Numbered from the stretch's first letter, positions 10,993-20,328 are shown. The stretch is DNA of 64,000 nucleotides from Megalonaias nervosa (GCA_016617855.1 JAECUM010009799.1:1-64000), one strand, 5' to 3'. The notes: a model not told the origin generated them from the letters alone. Translations and numbers: made by a program.

Positions 10993-11781
10993 ATGACGTC
11001 CCTTCACTCTCATCTTCCCGTCAAATTGATTCGTGCTCGTGTTTTAGAAGCTAGTCTCAAAGAAGTCTTAGGATCGTTTATGGTGACAGCACGTCAATTA
11101 CTGCAAGGCATCATTCACATTGCACATCAAACCAAACGTTTATTTGACAGAAACAAAGTTTCCTTGATGCAACTGGCCGATCCACACATCTACACTCAAA
11201 CCAGAAAGCAAATCATTTTGAAACCTGGAGGTAGAGGTTCTCTAGGAGGTGTCATCATTCTTTCCCTCTTAAAATGGGATCCCAATGCTCCCAAAGTCCT
11301 GCCCAAGAAAAAAGCCACTCCTCCCCGACGTACCCAGAAGAAAAAGAGAAAGAGCAGCAGTGTCAAGACCAGGCCACAGTCACAGAAAAAGAAAAGCCCA
11401 CAGAAAACAGCTTGTACTCGCAAGAGAGGTACTGCCGCCAGGACGCAACCTTACATTCGCAAACCACGACCTGGCGCATCGGTGATTGCGTCTTCAGTAG
11501 CTTCAGGTTCTTCCACTTCTCCGTTGCTGGTGATGCCTGCCAAACCCGATTTGACACGTGTCTTTCCTAATTTGATGAAAAATTGGAAACCGGCGTCTCC
11601 AAAAACTTCTCCTCCACTGGTGACACGCTCTTCCTCTTTAGCGGCAGTGACCGATGCTCAGAAAGTACCTGCCCCCAAAATCAAAGTTCAAGAGAGATTG
11701 GGCGTGTTAAAGAGTTTACTGGATTTGTCCAAGCAAGAACTGTCCCCATTGAGTCCGTTGCGAACCCCTCCACGACCATGA
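10993..11781 (+). CDS. Lys/Arg/Pro-rich core-like protein
   Basis: Intact 262-codon gene. Start chosen at ATG 10993, about 45 bases after TCTATAAAAACTT; the longer open frame upstream only overlaps the ATPase gene. Residues 1-85 look folded (helical, ending KPGGRGSLGGVI). Residues about 95-160 are strongly basic (KKK, RRTQKKKRK, SQKKKSP), like virion core or histone-like proteins. The rest is Ser/Pro-rich with a short helical end (LGVLKSLLDLSKQEL). The role as DNA-condensing virion protein is inferred from composition and from its place before other basic genes. Confidence 0.65.
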   Translation: MTSLHSHLPVKLIRARVLEASLKEVLGSFMVTARQLLQGIIHIAHQTKRLFDRNKVSLMQLADPHIYTQTRKQIILKPGGRGSLGGVIILSLLKWDPNAPKVLPKKKATPPRRTQKKKRKSSSVKTRPQSQKKKSPQKTACTRKRGTAARTQPYIRKPRPGASVIASSVASGSSTSPLLVMPAKPDLTRVFPNLMKNWKPASPKTSPPLVTRSSSLAAVTDAQKVPAPKIKVQERLGVLKSLLDLSKQELSPLSPLRTPPRP

Positions 11782-11885
11782 AAATGATACGACGAGCCGA
11801 TAATTAGTGGCGTCGCATTACTGTACAAAAAAGACCCGGGGCAAGCGATAACGATCAGTGTTTTTGTGCTCCTGTACGCCCAAAG

Positions 11886-12131
11886 ATGTCCCCTCAACGA
11901 CGTGCACACCATCACCATCGTCTTTCTTCTGTCCAAAAAGAAAAAGGAAAAAGAAAAGGACAGTCAAGTCATCAGAACAAACCCTTAGCCAAACATCAAT
12001 GTCTGTCCCTGAAAAGACACCCTCGTCCAAAGAAAAGGAGAAGCCACCAAAGGGGAAGATTTTTCTTATTAATGTCTAAGTTAGTAGATAATTTCGCCAA
12101 ACAGATAGAGAACAACCTCCAAAAACAATAG
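11886..12131 (+). CDS. Small basic protein, array copy 1
   Basis: Intact 81-codon gene, strongly basic (KEKGKRKGQ, KRHPRPKKRRSHQRG). It is the first of a tandem set. Copy 2 aligns with it along the DNA, including the shared CTGTCCCTGAAAAGACAC and AAAGAAAAGGAGAAGCCACCAAAG. Composition suggests a DNA-condensing peptide like adenoviral pVII/pX-type core proteins; no homology is claimed. A TATA-like GGATAAAAGG follows its stop at about 12131 and probably serves copy 2. Confidence 0.55.
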   Translation: MSPQRRAHHHHRLSSVQKEKGKRKGQSSHQNKPLAKHQCLSLKRHPRPKKRRSHQRGRFFLLMSKLVDNFAKQIENNLQKQ

Positions 12132-12184
12132 GATAAAAGGACACATGTCGTGCCATGGACTTCAATGTATTTTGTGCTCCAAAG

Positions 12185-12408
12185 ATGTTCCCTTATCGTC
12201 GTTCGCCTGTCCAGAAAGGAAAAGGAAAAAGATAAAAAAACAGTCACGTCATCCGAAAAAAAGCTTAGCCAAACATCGACGTCTGTCCCTGAAAAGACAC
12301 ACTCGTCCAAAGAAAAGGAGAAGCCACCAAAGAGTAGGATTCTTTGGCGATTTTGGAAAACAAATTGTCACCTTTATGACGAAGCGACAGTCAAAAAAAA
12401 GGGATAAA
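12185..12408 (+). pseudogene. Small basic protein, array copy 2, frameshifted
   Basis: ATG 12185 aligns with the ATG of copy 1 but meets TAA after 16 codons. The rest (RRLSLKRHTRPKKRR, then VGFFGDF) is in another frame that is open far in both directions. DNA identity with 11880-12110 is high over about 200 bases. It lies between TATA-like GGATAAAAGG (about 12131) and GGGATAAAAGG (about 12401). The motif AKHRRLSLKR...GGF is shared with copy 4. Confidence 0.5.
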
Positions 12409-12478
12409 AGGCCGTGTGCCAAGTCATCGACGTTAATGTATTTTTTTGTGTTTGCCCCTAACCAACCAACAAACAAAA

Positions 12479-12598
12479 ATGTCACCCCCCCCCCAAAGAC
12501 ATCCTTCTTCTACCCCCAAAAGAAGGAAAAGGAAAGGACTGCCTCCTCGTTTAGTCAAACATTGGGACATGTTGTCCGTCCTGTCCAAAGCTTCTTAA
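12479..12598 (+). CDS. Small basic protein, array copy 3 (39 aa)
   Basis: A short complete ORF too small for most gene finders. It starts MSPPPQRHPSS, then TPKRRKRKGLPPRLVKHW. The upstream GGGATAAAAGG box (about 12401) and the PKRRKRK core tie it to copies 1 and 2. A C10 run lies inside the second to fourth codons and could slip. It ends three bases before the ATG of copy 4, so the two may share a transcript. Confidence 0.4.
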   Translation: MSPPPQRHPSSTPKRRKRKGLPPRLVKHWDMLSVLSKAS

Positions 12599-12601
12599 AC
12601 C

Positions 12602-12898
12602 ATGCAAAAGAAACACATTCAATCCGCCTCCAAAGACGTCATCGATGCCGTGAGCGAATGTTGTCTGAATGTCTTGAAAGGAACGATACCTTTGTCTAAA
12701 CACCAGAAAAAATGCTTAGCCAAACATCGACACGTTTTTCGCCAAATGGTCCAAAAGAAAATACCCATTCGTCAAAAGAAAAAGATGTTGGTGCAACGCG
12801 GAGGATTTTTGCCCCTGTTAGGACTTCATACCAACGTAATAGCGAGACCTATGTTGGGTATGTTGGGACATATCTTACCCGCCATAGCTCCAAGATAA
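12602..12898 (+). CDS. Small basic minor-virion-like protein, array copy 4
   Basis: Intact 98-codon gene. The central motif LSKHQKKCLAKHRHVF, then a basic stretch (IRQKKKMLVQRGG), then FLPLLGL, matches the pattern of small basic Polinton proteins that lie near the core genes: Lys/Arg-rich helix followed by a Gly-Gly-Phe-Leu hydrophobic patch. That pattern is remembered family knowledge, not a search result. The N-terminal half is helical. GATAAAAGGG follows at about 12893 and should drive the next gene. Confidence 0.55.
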   Translation: MQKKHIQSASKDVIDAVSECCLNVLKGTIPLSKHQKKCLAKHRHVFRQMVQKKIPIRQKKKMLVQRGGFLPLLGLHTNVIARPMLGMLGHILPAIAPR

Positions 12899-12963
12899 AA
12901 GGGTCAAGAAGATTAAAGGGACCTCTGGAGTCAACAGATCTCAGACGTGACCATCGAAATCTG

Positions 12964-13641
12964 ATGGAAGGACGAAAATTGGCTTCAGTGCCTTCCAAAC
13001 GATGGATGGAATACCATCGTTGGCAAGAACAACGGACCTCTCATTTACCTCCCAATCCTCATTTGACCGTGATGTCCCAGTTACAACATGAATTGCAATC
13101 ATTGATGGATATCAGCGATTTGTCAGAAACGGAAAAATCGCAACGGTTCGGTCAACTGTTGCAACGACTGCAACTCTTTCACCAGAAAGCTTTAGACGAA
13201 ACAGCTCAACCCGCTCTGAAAGATTTTAAGGCCCTGATGAAAAATCCATCACCACCACCACTACCACCAGTGGTCAAGACAGACGTAACCACAGGGATAC
13301 CTAAGGAAGAAGAGGCACGAGAAGTCTTTCAAACACCGTCAGCAGCTCCCATCCCTAGTAAGATTGTAGCGTCCTTGTTGACCCCTTCCCCTACAGCCAA
13401 AGAGAAGAACTTAAAGCATGGCCTGAAAAGATGTCAACTCCTCCTTCGACAGAAGTATAAAAGAAAGAAGGGAAACCAGAAGTGAAAAAAGAAAAGAAGA
13501 CCAAAGCCATCCATTACCGCCACCACCACCACCACTACCCTCGACTACTATTCCCGTGGCACATCGGACACATAAAGCTGTTTCTAAACCACCCCTTCGC
13601 CCCATCCAGTGTAGCATCAGTGAAGAGTGGATAACTTATTA
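12964..13641 (+). pseudogene. Helical plus proline-rich Maverick protein
   Basis: Start at ATG 12964, about 70 bases after GATAAAAGGG; the frame is open earlier but that only overlaps copy 4. Residues about 40-80 (VMSQLQHELQSLMD, then SETEKSQRFGQLLQRLQ) form a helical region of a type found beside integrase in other Polintons. A Pro/Ser linker and a basic tail follow to TGA 13483-13485. A different frame then continues with a PLPPPPPPLPS run to TAA 13640. I infer a frameshift near 13480 and a longer original C-terminus that may have run up to integrase. Confidence 0.5.
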
Positions 13642-13642
13642 A

Positions 13643-14685
13643 AAACATGGAGAAGGTGTTAACCAGCATTACTACGATCCATCGCATCCTGCGGGTTACG
13701 GAGGAGTTCAGAAATTGTATCGTGCTGCCAAAACCCGACTGAAAAGTTTCCGTTTACCTCAAGTGCAGCGATGGTTACAAGAACAAGCCACGTACACCTT
13801 ACATAAACCCATTCGACGAACATTTTCCAGAAGTCGCACCCGAGTGGAGGGCATCGATCATCAATGGCAAGCCGATGTCTCTCATTTGGCAACCTACAAT
13901 CGTGGCTACAAATATTTGTTTTGTGTCATCAACGTCTTTTCCAGATTTGCCTAGGTTGTGCCATTGACTTTCAAATCGAGCAGAGAAATGGTGCTAGCCC
14001 TAAAACTGGTATTAAAACAAAGTGGACGTCACCCTCTTCGGTGGTAAACCGACAAAGGCACCTAATTTCTGAATCAAGCTTTCCAAAAAGAATTGAAGAA
14101 ACGTGACATTCATGTTTTCACCACCGAGAATCCCGAAACCAAAGCCAGCATCGTGGAACGTTTTCAACGCACCTTGAAAGAACGCATGTGGAATTATCTT
14201 ACGCATCAACACACTCTCAAGTACATCGAGCAACGGAAGTGACGCCCGACAACGAAGTGACCGTCTTCGAGAGCCTGTTTAGTACGTCCCCGACGGTGAC
14301 TGTCCCCAAGAAAGGTGGAGTGTTGGCAGCAGGAGACTGGGTACGCATTGGAAAAACCAAACGCACTTTCGATAAAGGTTTCTTACCCAACTGGACCACC
14401 GAATTGTTTCGTGTCACTGAACGAGTGCGTGGCCTTTATCCTCCCGTCTACAAATTGGAAGACATGAACGGGGAAGTGTTAAAAGGAACGTTTAACTTGC
14501 CCGAGTTACAACCTGTGACCAAAAAGGAAGACGAAGTGTACAAGATCGAAATCATTCTCAATCGAAGAACCCGAAAAGTGGGAAAACGACGTGTCAAAGA
14601 AGTCAAAGTAAGTTGGAACGGATATCCTCCCAGTTTTGACTCTTGCATTGACGCTTAGCAAGTCATCGACTATAAAAAGAAGTGA
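13643..14685 (+). pseudogene. Retroviral-type DDE integrase with chromodomain
   Basis: Would insert element ends into host DNA. The frame begins after TAA 13640 with HYYDPSHPAGYGGV (about 13660), a typical Polinton integrase N-terminus. Core: WQADVSHL (first Asp, about 13866), TDKGT (second Asp, about 14048), KASIVERFQRTLKE (catalytic Glu, about 14142). Stops: TAG 13952, TAA 14045, TAA 14063, TGA 14240. After a frame change near 14240 about 30-40 expected residues are missing. The SH3-like GDWVRIGK and the chromodomain-like KVSWNGYPPSFDS then follow, with TAG 14656 before the final TGA 14683. Inactive. Confidence 0.93.
14666..14680 (+). promoter_or_regulatory. TATA box of small membrane gene
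   Basis: CGACTATAAAAAGAAG overlaps the end of integrase and lies about 20 bases before the ATG at 14691. Confidence 0.45.
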
Positions 14686-14690
14686 CCATC

Positions 14691-15088
14691 ATGCCCTTCA
14701 ACACCGCCTCAGCTACTGCAGTGACCACTCCTTCCCCCAGTTCTTCTCTGCAAGATTTACCAAAGAAACCCTTGTGGGTGTGGTGTGGAGAACGTGTGCC
14801 TAAAACGCAAATCGTCTTTTTCTGCCCAATCTTTGTGGTGTATTCTGTCATCGGCGCTGCCATTGCAATTTGAGTTTACAAGAAGTAGACAAACAATTTT
14901 GGTCCATTTTACTCAGCAGTTGCATCGGTTACCTTCTCCCCAATCCATCTAACTGGAACAACAACGGAAGCCTTGCGTGCAACGTCAGTCACTCTCCCAA
15001 CAGTCACCATTCCAATCACAACAATCCTCCTTTAGACACTCCTCTGACCTCCAGTGACCCCTCGGACACTAGAACTCTGGAATTATGA
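14691..15088 (+). pseudogene. Small membrane protein, possibly frameshifted
   Basis: ATG 14691 gives a 60-codon ORF ending at TGA 14871-14873, with a hydrophobic segment IVFFCPIFVVYSVIGAAIAI at its very end. The adjoining frame continues without a gap (SLQEVDKQFWSILL...) to TGA 15086-15088. The likely original is a single-pass protein with a 70-residue tail. Alternatively the short form is complete. The end of the second frame overlaps the penton ATG (ATGA). No family recognised. Confidence 0.4.
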
Positions 15089-15956
15089 ATAACCAATTTT
15101 ACTTGACGTTACCCAGTGACAGTTCCATAGAGGTGTTTCCCAAAAACACCTTATCCTGCTACACGGCCAAATTACCTCAGGCCATCCAATTGGATCACGA
15201 AGCCAGTTGGGAAGTGGCTTTAGTGGAAATGATTCACCCTACACAAATCCTAAATATTCCAAATCAAAACTTGGATGAACGTACCACTGCAGGTGACTCT
15301 ATGAAAACACAAGTCCTCAAAACTAAACGGTTCACCTATCTGTTGACCATTCCGCCAGGCTATTATTTTAGCGGTCAGCATTTGGTGAACACGATTGCTA
15401 CCAAATTCAGGTTCAATGCCGTGTTTGGCAAAGCCTTGGAGATAACCAGAAAAAGTGTCACTCTCGAGTACCATAAAATAGCTCGTCGCCTACTGATCAA
15501 AGTTTCAGAGGACAAAGTATTGGCCATTACATTTTGTCCTGAATTGTATGATTTTTGGGTGGAGATCCCAAGTTGATTAAGATTAAAAACGAAATACCAT
15601 CTGTTACCGGTAACTTGGATTTTGCGAAATATTTTCGATTCCCTGGAGAAATGAACCAAGGACTGAATTTGATCTTTGTGTACTCAAATATGTTGGAGTG
15701 CAACGTGGTGGGACACACCTCCGTACCGTTACTGCATGTCATTCCTTTCAAAGTGGATTCTGCCAGGAACGCTGACGAGGAAGGTGGAAACACCTATCAT
15801 GTTCACCGCGAATTTGTACATCTTCACTATCTGCCCGTCAGTAAGTCGTATTTCGACACTGTCAACATTACTATAACAGGAGATCTGGGACAAAATATTC
15901 CATTCACCAAAGGGAAAGTCACAGTGAAACTCCATTTTCGAAAACGATTACTCTAA
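15085..15956 (+). pseudogene. Penton (minor capsid) protein
   Basis: Vertex capsid protein with a single jelly-roll in the Polinton/adenovirus-like lineage. It starts MNNQFYLTLPSD, then SWEVALVEMIHP (about 15208) and PPGYYFSGQHLVNTI (about 15355), all matching Polinton penton. The first frame stops at TGA 15574-15576. The second, in a different frame from about 15557, continues with NITITGDLGQNIPF and KVTVKLHFRK to TAA 15954-15956. One frameshift near 15570 is the only damage. Total about 290 codons, family-typical. It starts the late structural block penton, pVI-like, hexon-like. Confidence 0.88.
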
Positions 15957-15969
15957 CCCCTTGTCAGTC

Positions 15970-16410
15970 ATGTATCCTGTGTACCAAGGTGTCGCACGAC
16001 AGCGAGGACATGGTTTAGGAGATATGCTGAAATCGGCCTTTCTTTCGGTCGCTCCCGTTTTGAAACCGTTGGTGACACGGGGATTCCACACCTTGAATGA
16101 TGCCGCGTTAACGCAAGCTAAAGAACTTCTCCAAAATCTTATCATTGACAAACAAAATCCCAAAGAAGCTTTCCTGAAAGCAGGCAAAAATGTCTTACTT
16201 CAAACGGGAAAAGACATTTTGGGCCGACGAGAAACTCCTATAAATGCCCCGGACGCTGCCGAGTCAGGCATTCCAGCTTCCTTAAAGCCACAGCAAGGAC
16301 AAGGCAGAAAGAGACGACGAAGACACCCCTTCAGAGGACTTCCCACCCTGAGAGCTAGAAAGACTAAGAAAAGAAAAACCGTCCAAGACTTATATGTTTT
16401 TGATTATTAA
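15970..16410 (+). CDS. pVI-like minor virion protein
   Basis: Intact 146-codon gene; start at ATG 15970 gives MYPVYQGVARQRGHGLGD. The Gly-rich N-terminus followed by an amphipathic helix (MLKSAFLSVAPVLKPLV) is the layout of the membrane-lytic or cementing pVI-type protein between penton and hexon in Polintons. The C-terminus is basic (GRKRRRRHPF, RKTKKRKT), which may be a nuclear signal. It lies 13 bases after penton and 18 before the capsid gene. Assignment rests on position and motif order. Confidence 0.75.
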   Translation: MYPVYQGVARQRGHGLGDMLKSAFLSVAPVLKPLVTRGFHTLNDAALTQAKELLQNLIIDKQNPKEAFLKAGKNVLLQTGKDILGRRETPINAPDAAESGIPASLKPQQGQGRKRRRRHPFRGLPTLRARKTKKRKTVQDLYVFDY

Positions 16411-16428
16411 ATCAGAGAAAGAACGAAA

Positions 16429-17745
16429 ATGATGCACCGTGAGTCTTGCGCCTGTTCCAAGTCGGAACTGGATCTATTTGCCACGCCACCCACCATGATG
16501 ACGATGCAAGAATCCCAATGGGTCGAATTTCATCCCGTCTCCTCTTTGACGGATTCAGCACCCATCAAGTTTGAAATCAAAGGACAGCCCGAAGATTACA
16601 TCGATTTGAATAGCAGTTACTTGTACCTGAAACTGAAAGTGATCAAAACGGACAACACCAATCCGGGAGCCGATGCCAGAGTAGCCCCCGGCAACAATTG
16701 CATGCATTCCTTGTTCAGCGAAGTGGATTTGTACTTCAATAACAAACTGGTCATCAGCAGCATGGATACTTACCCTTAACGAACGTACCTGGAAAATCTC
16801 TTGACGTGCGGAAAAGAGGCCAAGAGCACTCACCTGGATGCTTGCGTGGTTTGATAACCTGACACCTCAGGTGAGAACAAATTTAACGACACAGCCCTAA
16901 CGGCAGATGACGATCCTCACAATGTGGAGTTTTATGACCGTCAAAAGAAAATCCTGCAAGATCGTAGTTTAGAACTGATGGATCGTTTGCATTTGGACAT
17001 GCGCTTGCAAGACAAGTATTTGCTCAACGGAGTGGATATTCGCCTGAGACTAAATCGCTTCAGTGTCGCTTTCCATTTGATGGCTCATGCTAATGAGTAC
17101 AACACCATCATCCAAGAAGCCAGACTTTACCTGCGCCGCGCTGAGGTGTTACCTAAAGCGGGAAACGACATCAGTCACACATTGAGCAGAGCTACCGCCC
17201 AGTATCCGATATGACGCGTAAAAGCGAAAACTTTCACCATTGCTGCTTGACTCCGATCCAAGATCGAAGATCATCTGTTCCAAGGACAGTTACCCAAAAA
17301 TTTAATCGTTGGCATCGTCAGTAATGCAGCACTCAACGGAGCTCACGGTCAAAATCCTTTCCAGTTTAAGCACTATAGAGTGTCCAAGATCGAAGTCAGT
17401 CGCGATGGTAAGACCTTGTGTACCAGGCCCTTCGAACCTAACTTTGCCCAGAAAAATTACTTGAGATCGTACTTGTCCCTGTACGAAGCTACCGGGCAGC
17501 TAGGAACCAACACCAGTCACGGCATTTCGTACGAAGATTATGTAGGAGGTTACACTTTGTGGGCCATTGATTTCACTCCAGACCAAGGCAGCGACGAGGG
17601 ACATTTCCACCCTATAAAATCAGGTCAACTGCGTGTGGAACTTCAGTTTGCAGAAGCTCTCGCCGAGGTCAACGTTGTCTTGTATGCCGAATTCGATGAT
17701 ACCATAGAAATCAACAGTTTGAAAGAAGTTATTCTAGACTATTAG
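16429..17745 (+). pseudogene. Hexon-like major capsid protein (double jelly-roll)
   Basis: Main shell protein. N-terminus: VEFHPVSSLTDSAPIKFEI (about 16522) and NNCMHSLFSEVDLYFNN (about 16692), typical of the Polinton capsid protein. Breaks: TAA 16777 in SMDTYP-stop, double stop with frame disturbance near 16850-16862, TGA 17212, TGA 17248. Beyond these the frame resumes with FKHYRVSKIEVSRDG (about 17368) and LNSLKEVILDY-type ending at TAG 17743-17745. About 438 codons, a usual length. Every break is local, so the gene died recently. Confidence 0.92.
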
Positions 17746-17750
17746 AAAGT

Positions 17751-18086
17751 ATGGAAGACTCTTATCCCTCTTTGAACAGTAGAGAATCTTTGGAAATGGA
17801 ATGGGAGGATACCGTGAAAGCAGAACCCCAAGACAAAGACGAAGAGGACATAGTGGTCATGTCCAGATGGCCAGAACAAGAACATCATTTAGTGTCCTGT
17901 TGTGTCAAACACCTGGCGGATAAAATTACGAAATTGACCAAGAAAGATTGCTGTCGATGTCAAAACGATCATCCCAGTCAAATTCAACACGATAAATGTC
18001 TGATGATGAGCCAAGAAGAAAAATTGGACGAGTATCTGGACGATGCTTGGAGTCTCATCTCGGAAGAAGCAATGTTGCATGAGTGA
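17751..18086 (+). CDS. Acidic Cys/His small Maverick protein
   Basis: Intact 111-codon gene. Acidic N-terminus (EMEWEDTVKAEPQDKDEED), then CCRCQNDHPSQIQHDKCLMM (residues about 62-81), a Cys/His cluster that looks zinc-binding. This Cys-Cys...HPSQ...H...C pattern is a recurring small protein just after the capsid gene in Polintons; its function is not known to me. ATG lies 5 bases after the capsid stop. Its stop overlaps the start of 18079-18237. Confidence 0.6.
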   Translation: MEDSYPSLNSRESLEMEWEDTVKAEPQDKDEEDIVVMSRWPEQEHHLVSCCVKHLADKITKLTKKDCCRCQNDHPSQIQHDKCLMMSQEEKLDEYLDDAWSLISEEAMLHE

Positions 18087-18237
18087 TCATTCCTGCTCTG
18101 CATTGTCTACACTGGAAATCTATCGCATTGAAGCTCTCTTAGCCCAAAGTGCGGAGACGAAGCAAAGAAACGGTTACTTGTTAGAGATATTCAAACAAAA
18201 TGTCAGAATTGAATTGATGATTTATCATTACCTTTGA
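18079..18237 (+). CDS. Small ORF overlapping the Cys/His gene
   Basis: ATG 18079 lies inside the last codons of the preceding gene (ATGAGTGA overlap) and gives 52 codons, MSDHSCSALSTLEIYR onward, helical with a charged middle. It could instead be a frameshifted continuation of the preceding gene. No family recognised. Confidence 0.3.
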   Translation: MSDHSCSALSTLEIYRIEALLAQSAETKQRNGYLLEIFKQNVRIELMIYHYL

Positions 18238-18258
18238 AAAAAAAATGAAAACAAAAAA

Positions 18259-18749
18259 ATGGATAACTGGAAACTTTATTACCTTTTGAACAATAGTTCG
18301 TACACTGCTTCTTGGAATCCTGTCTGTGCGCTAAAGATGAACTACCTCATCGCAAACCTCAACACCATCAAGCTTATGTCATCAACACGGACGACAGTCA
18401 TCTCCCATGAACCGACTGGGTAGCCGTCTACTTCCCTCAAGAGGATTGTGTTGAGTATTTTGATTCGTATGGATTACCCCCTTTGGAAGACGACATCGTC
18501 GACTTTATGAGAAGAAATGCCCAGACGACACGATTCAATAATGTGAAATTACAAGGCACAGATTCCATGGTGTGTGGACAATATTGTGTGTATTTTCTTC
18601 ATCAAGGCAGTCTTGGATATCCTTTAGAACATTTAGTGACTTATTTTGATCGTAACTCTTCTAGAAACGATGAGAAAGTAGATCGATGGTTTTGTGACCA
18701 TTTTGGCTATCTTTTGTCTTTAGCTAGGAAGCGTAGTGTACATCAATGA
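18259..18749 (+). pseudogene. Adenain-like cysteine protease (C5-type)
   Basis: Would process capsid precursors. ATG 18259 starts MDNWKLYYLLN; the frame changes near 18330. The catalytic-His region reads TDWVAVYF (about 18411), with Asp in place of the expected His, and TGA 18408-18410 lies just before it. Acidic residue: YFDSYG (about 18459). Oxyanion Gln and nucleophile: LQGTDSMVCGQYC (about 18549-18588), intact. Ends TGA 18747-18749. About 160 codons. Inactive because of the stop and lost His. It closes the structural block. Confidence 0.88.
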
Positions 18750-19088
18750 CCCAATGACTTCCATCAGTGGAAATCTAACATGATTTCACAACGTTGTCAA
18801 CCTTGTCAAAAAAAGTTTGAAGTTATTGTTAATTTTTAGTGGTTAGTTGTTTGTTAAATAAAAATGTTGTGTTTTGAAAAAGGTGTCTGTCGCTTGATTT
18901 AAAAAAATCCCACTGTGAATAAGTGCTCTTTGACTTCTCTCAATCCCTCACCATGACATTTTCTATCATAGCGTTCCGACCCAACAAAAATCCAGTAGGG
19001 ATGTTTTCTATCGCGTCCGCGTTTCAACCATATAAAGCGAGTCGGTCTCCAGTCTGGCCATCCATGGTTGACTCGTTCACCTATCAAC
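18750..19088 (+). promoter_or_regulatory. Protease 3' end and promoter of right cassette R1
   Basis: TTAAATAAAAATG at about 18850-18862 is a plausible polyadenylation signal for the late genes. Downstream is TAGGGATGTTTTCTATCGCGTCCGCG (about 18996), which recurs before R2 (about 19735) and R3 (about 20848), then CCATATAAAGC (about 19029), a TATA box 60 bases before the R1 ATG. No other gene. Confidence 0.5.
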
Positions 19089-19442
19089 ATGCCTTCCAGA
19101 CTAGCCAAACTGAACGAAGCTTACGTGCATTTACATCGTGTCAGGAAAAACCTGATACCAAAGCCTGAAGAGAGAGAGAATGTCAGGATGTTATCAATAG
19201 CCCAAGACCTGGTAGAAGAGGTCTTCAGAGAGGAAATCAAGAAAGAACAAGAAGAGTGGACAGAGAAGTACAGACTTCAGAAGCAGCAAAGAGAATAGCA
19301 ACAACAACAGCAGCAGCATCCAGATAGAGGTTTTATTGACTGCAGTGTGGACACCAAGGAGTTCTTCTTCTCTTTCCGCAGTAGCAGACCATATCCTGTA
19401 GGAAAGTCTGGCTCCAGACGGGGACGCAATCTTAGACAGTAA
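19089..19442 (+). pseudogene. Right-end cassette gene R1, coiled-coil
   Basis: Start at ATG 19089, 60 bases after a TATA box. The frame is continuous to TAA 19440-19442 except TAG 19296-19298, inside a CAA/CAG run where it most simply comes from CAG. The 5' part is a charged helix (EEVFREEIKKEQEEW); the 3' part is Ser/Arg-rich (KSGSRRGRNLRQ). About 117 codons. The stop is 31 bases before a perfect histone-like stem-loop. No known family; shared promoter and 3' signal place it with R2 and R3. Confidence 0.5.
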
Positions 19443-19473
19443 AAGATTGCCATTACTCCCCGTCAACAAAAAC

Positions 19474-19512
19474 AGCCCTTTTCAGGGCTACCCCAACACT
19501 CTACAAAAGACA
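19474..19512 (+). terminator. Histone-type 3' stem-loop and purine block (R1)
   Basis: AGCCCT-TTTC-AGGGCT (19474-19489) is a perfect 6-bp stem with the histone UUUC loop, followed by ACCCCA. After 14 bases comes CAAAAGACA (19504-19512). No AATAAA lies close downstream. Confidence 0.75.
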
Positions 19513-19826
19513 TACTAATTCAATTGCCAAAACATTTGTGTGTTTATGTTAAAAAATATAAGTGTGTCTATAAGTACTTCGTTTCTTTTGGCAGTAGAAA
19601 CCCACACTTCGTTTCTCTGTCTTGTCCGATGGTATGTGTCTGTGTTTATAAGTAAAAAAGTTAACGTGAGTTTTTCTTTTAGGCTCGCGCGTTCCATGTA
19701 ATAGTAATAGTGGCATTGTTAGTTTTGGTGTCAGGGAATGTTTTCCTTCAGGTCCGTGCTCCAGGGATATAAATCAGAGAGATCGTCAGTCTGGCTGCCC
19801 ATCGTTGATTCGTCAACAGTAGCGAA

Positions 19827-20328
19827 ATGAGCAATAGAACTGCCAAATTGTTGGAGCTCCAGATGCACCAGGTGCATTTTAGATGAGCTGGCCATGGAGG
19901 CTATAGCGGAAGCTGCCAGAATAGAGGAGGAGGAAGAGAAGAAAAAGAAAGAAGAGGAGAAGGAAAAGGAGCGAGAGATCCTGCCTCACCTCATACTAAG
20001 ATATATGTGTGAGGTCAAGCCTGAGGTGAGGACGCTTCCACAGCCAGTACGAGTTCAGCTACAACCAGTACCGCCACTTCAACCACAGCCACAACAACAA
20101 CAACAACCAGTGCAGCGTGCAGAGGAGGAAAGGAGGCCACATCATTATCCCTGGGTCTGGCAGAGAAGACATAGGGAACAACAAGTGTTCACTATCCAAC
20201 AAACAGAGGAGTGGGATAGTGAATCCACTCAACCTCCCTCTACACTCCCAAAAGAAAGATTAAATTGGGAGCAGGACTGGAGCAGACGTTGTGTCTGTGG
20301 GGCCAGACCTGGGAGGTGCCACCATTAA
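19827..20328 (+). pseudogene. Right-end cassette gene R2, Glu/Gln-rich
   Basis: ATG 19827 follows TATA-like GGATATAAATC (about 19768). The first 19 codons (MSNRTAKLLELQMHQVHFR) end at TGA 19884-19886. The adjoining frame carries on with a Glu/Lys run (EEEEEKKKKEEEKEKE), a Gln/Pro-rich middle and a Cys-containing end (CVCGARPGRCHH) to TAA 20326-20328. One single-base shift near 19880 explains the break. About 166 codons. The 3' stem-loop starts 28 bases after the stop. Resembles R1 and R3 in architecture, less so in sequence. Confidence 0.5.

Noticed and set aside
12010..12300. CTGAAAAGACAC motifs in the basic-gene array as further histone-like stem-loops
   Set aside because: The flanks do not pair on either strand; the motif lies within coding repeats.
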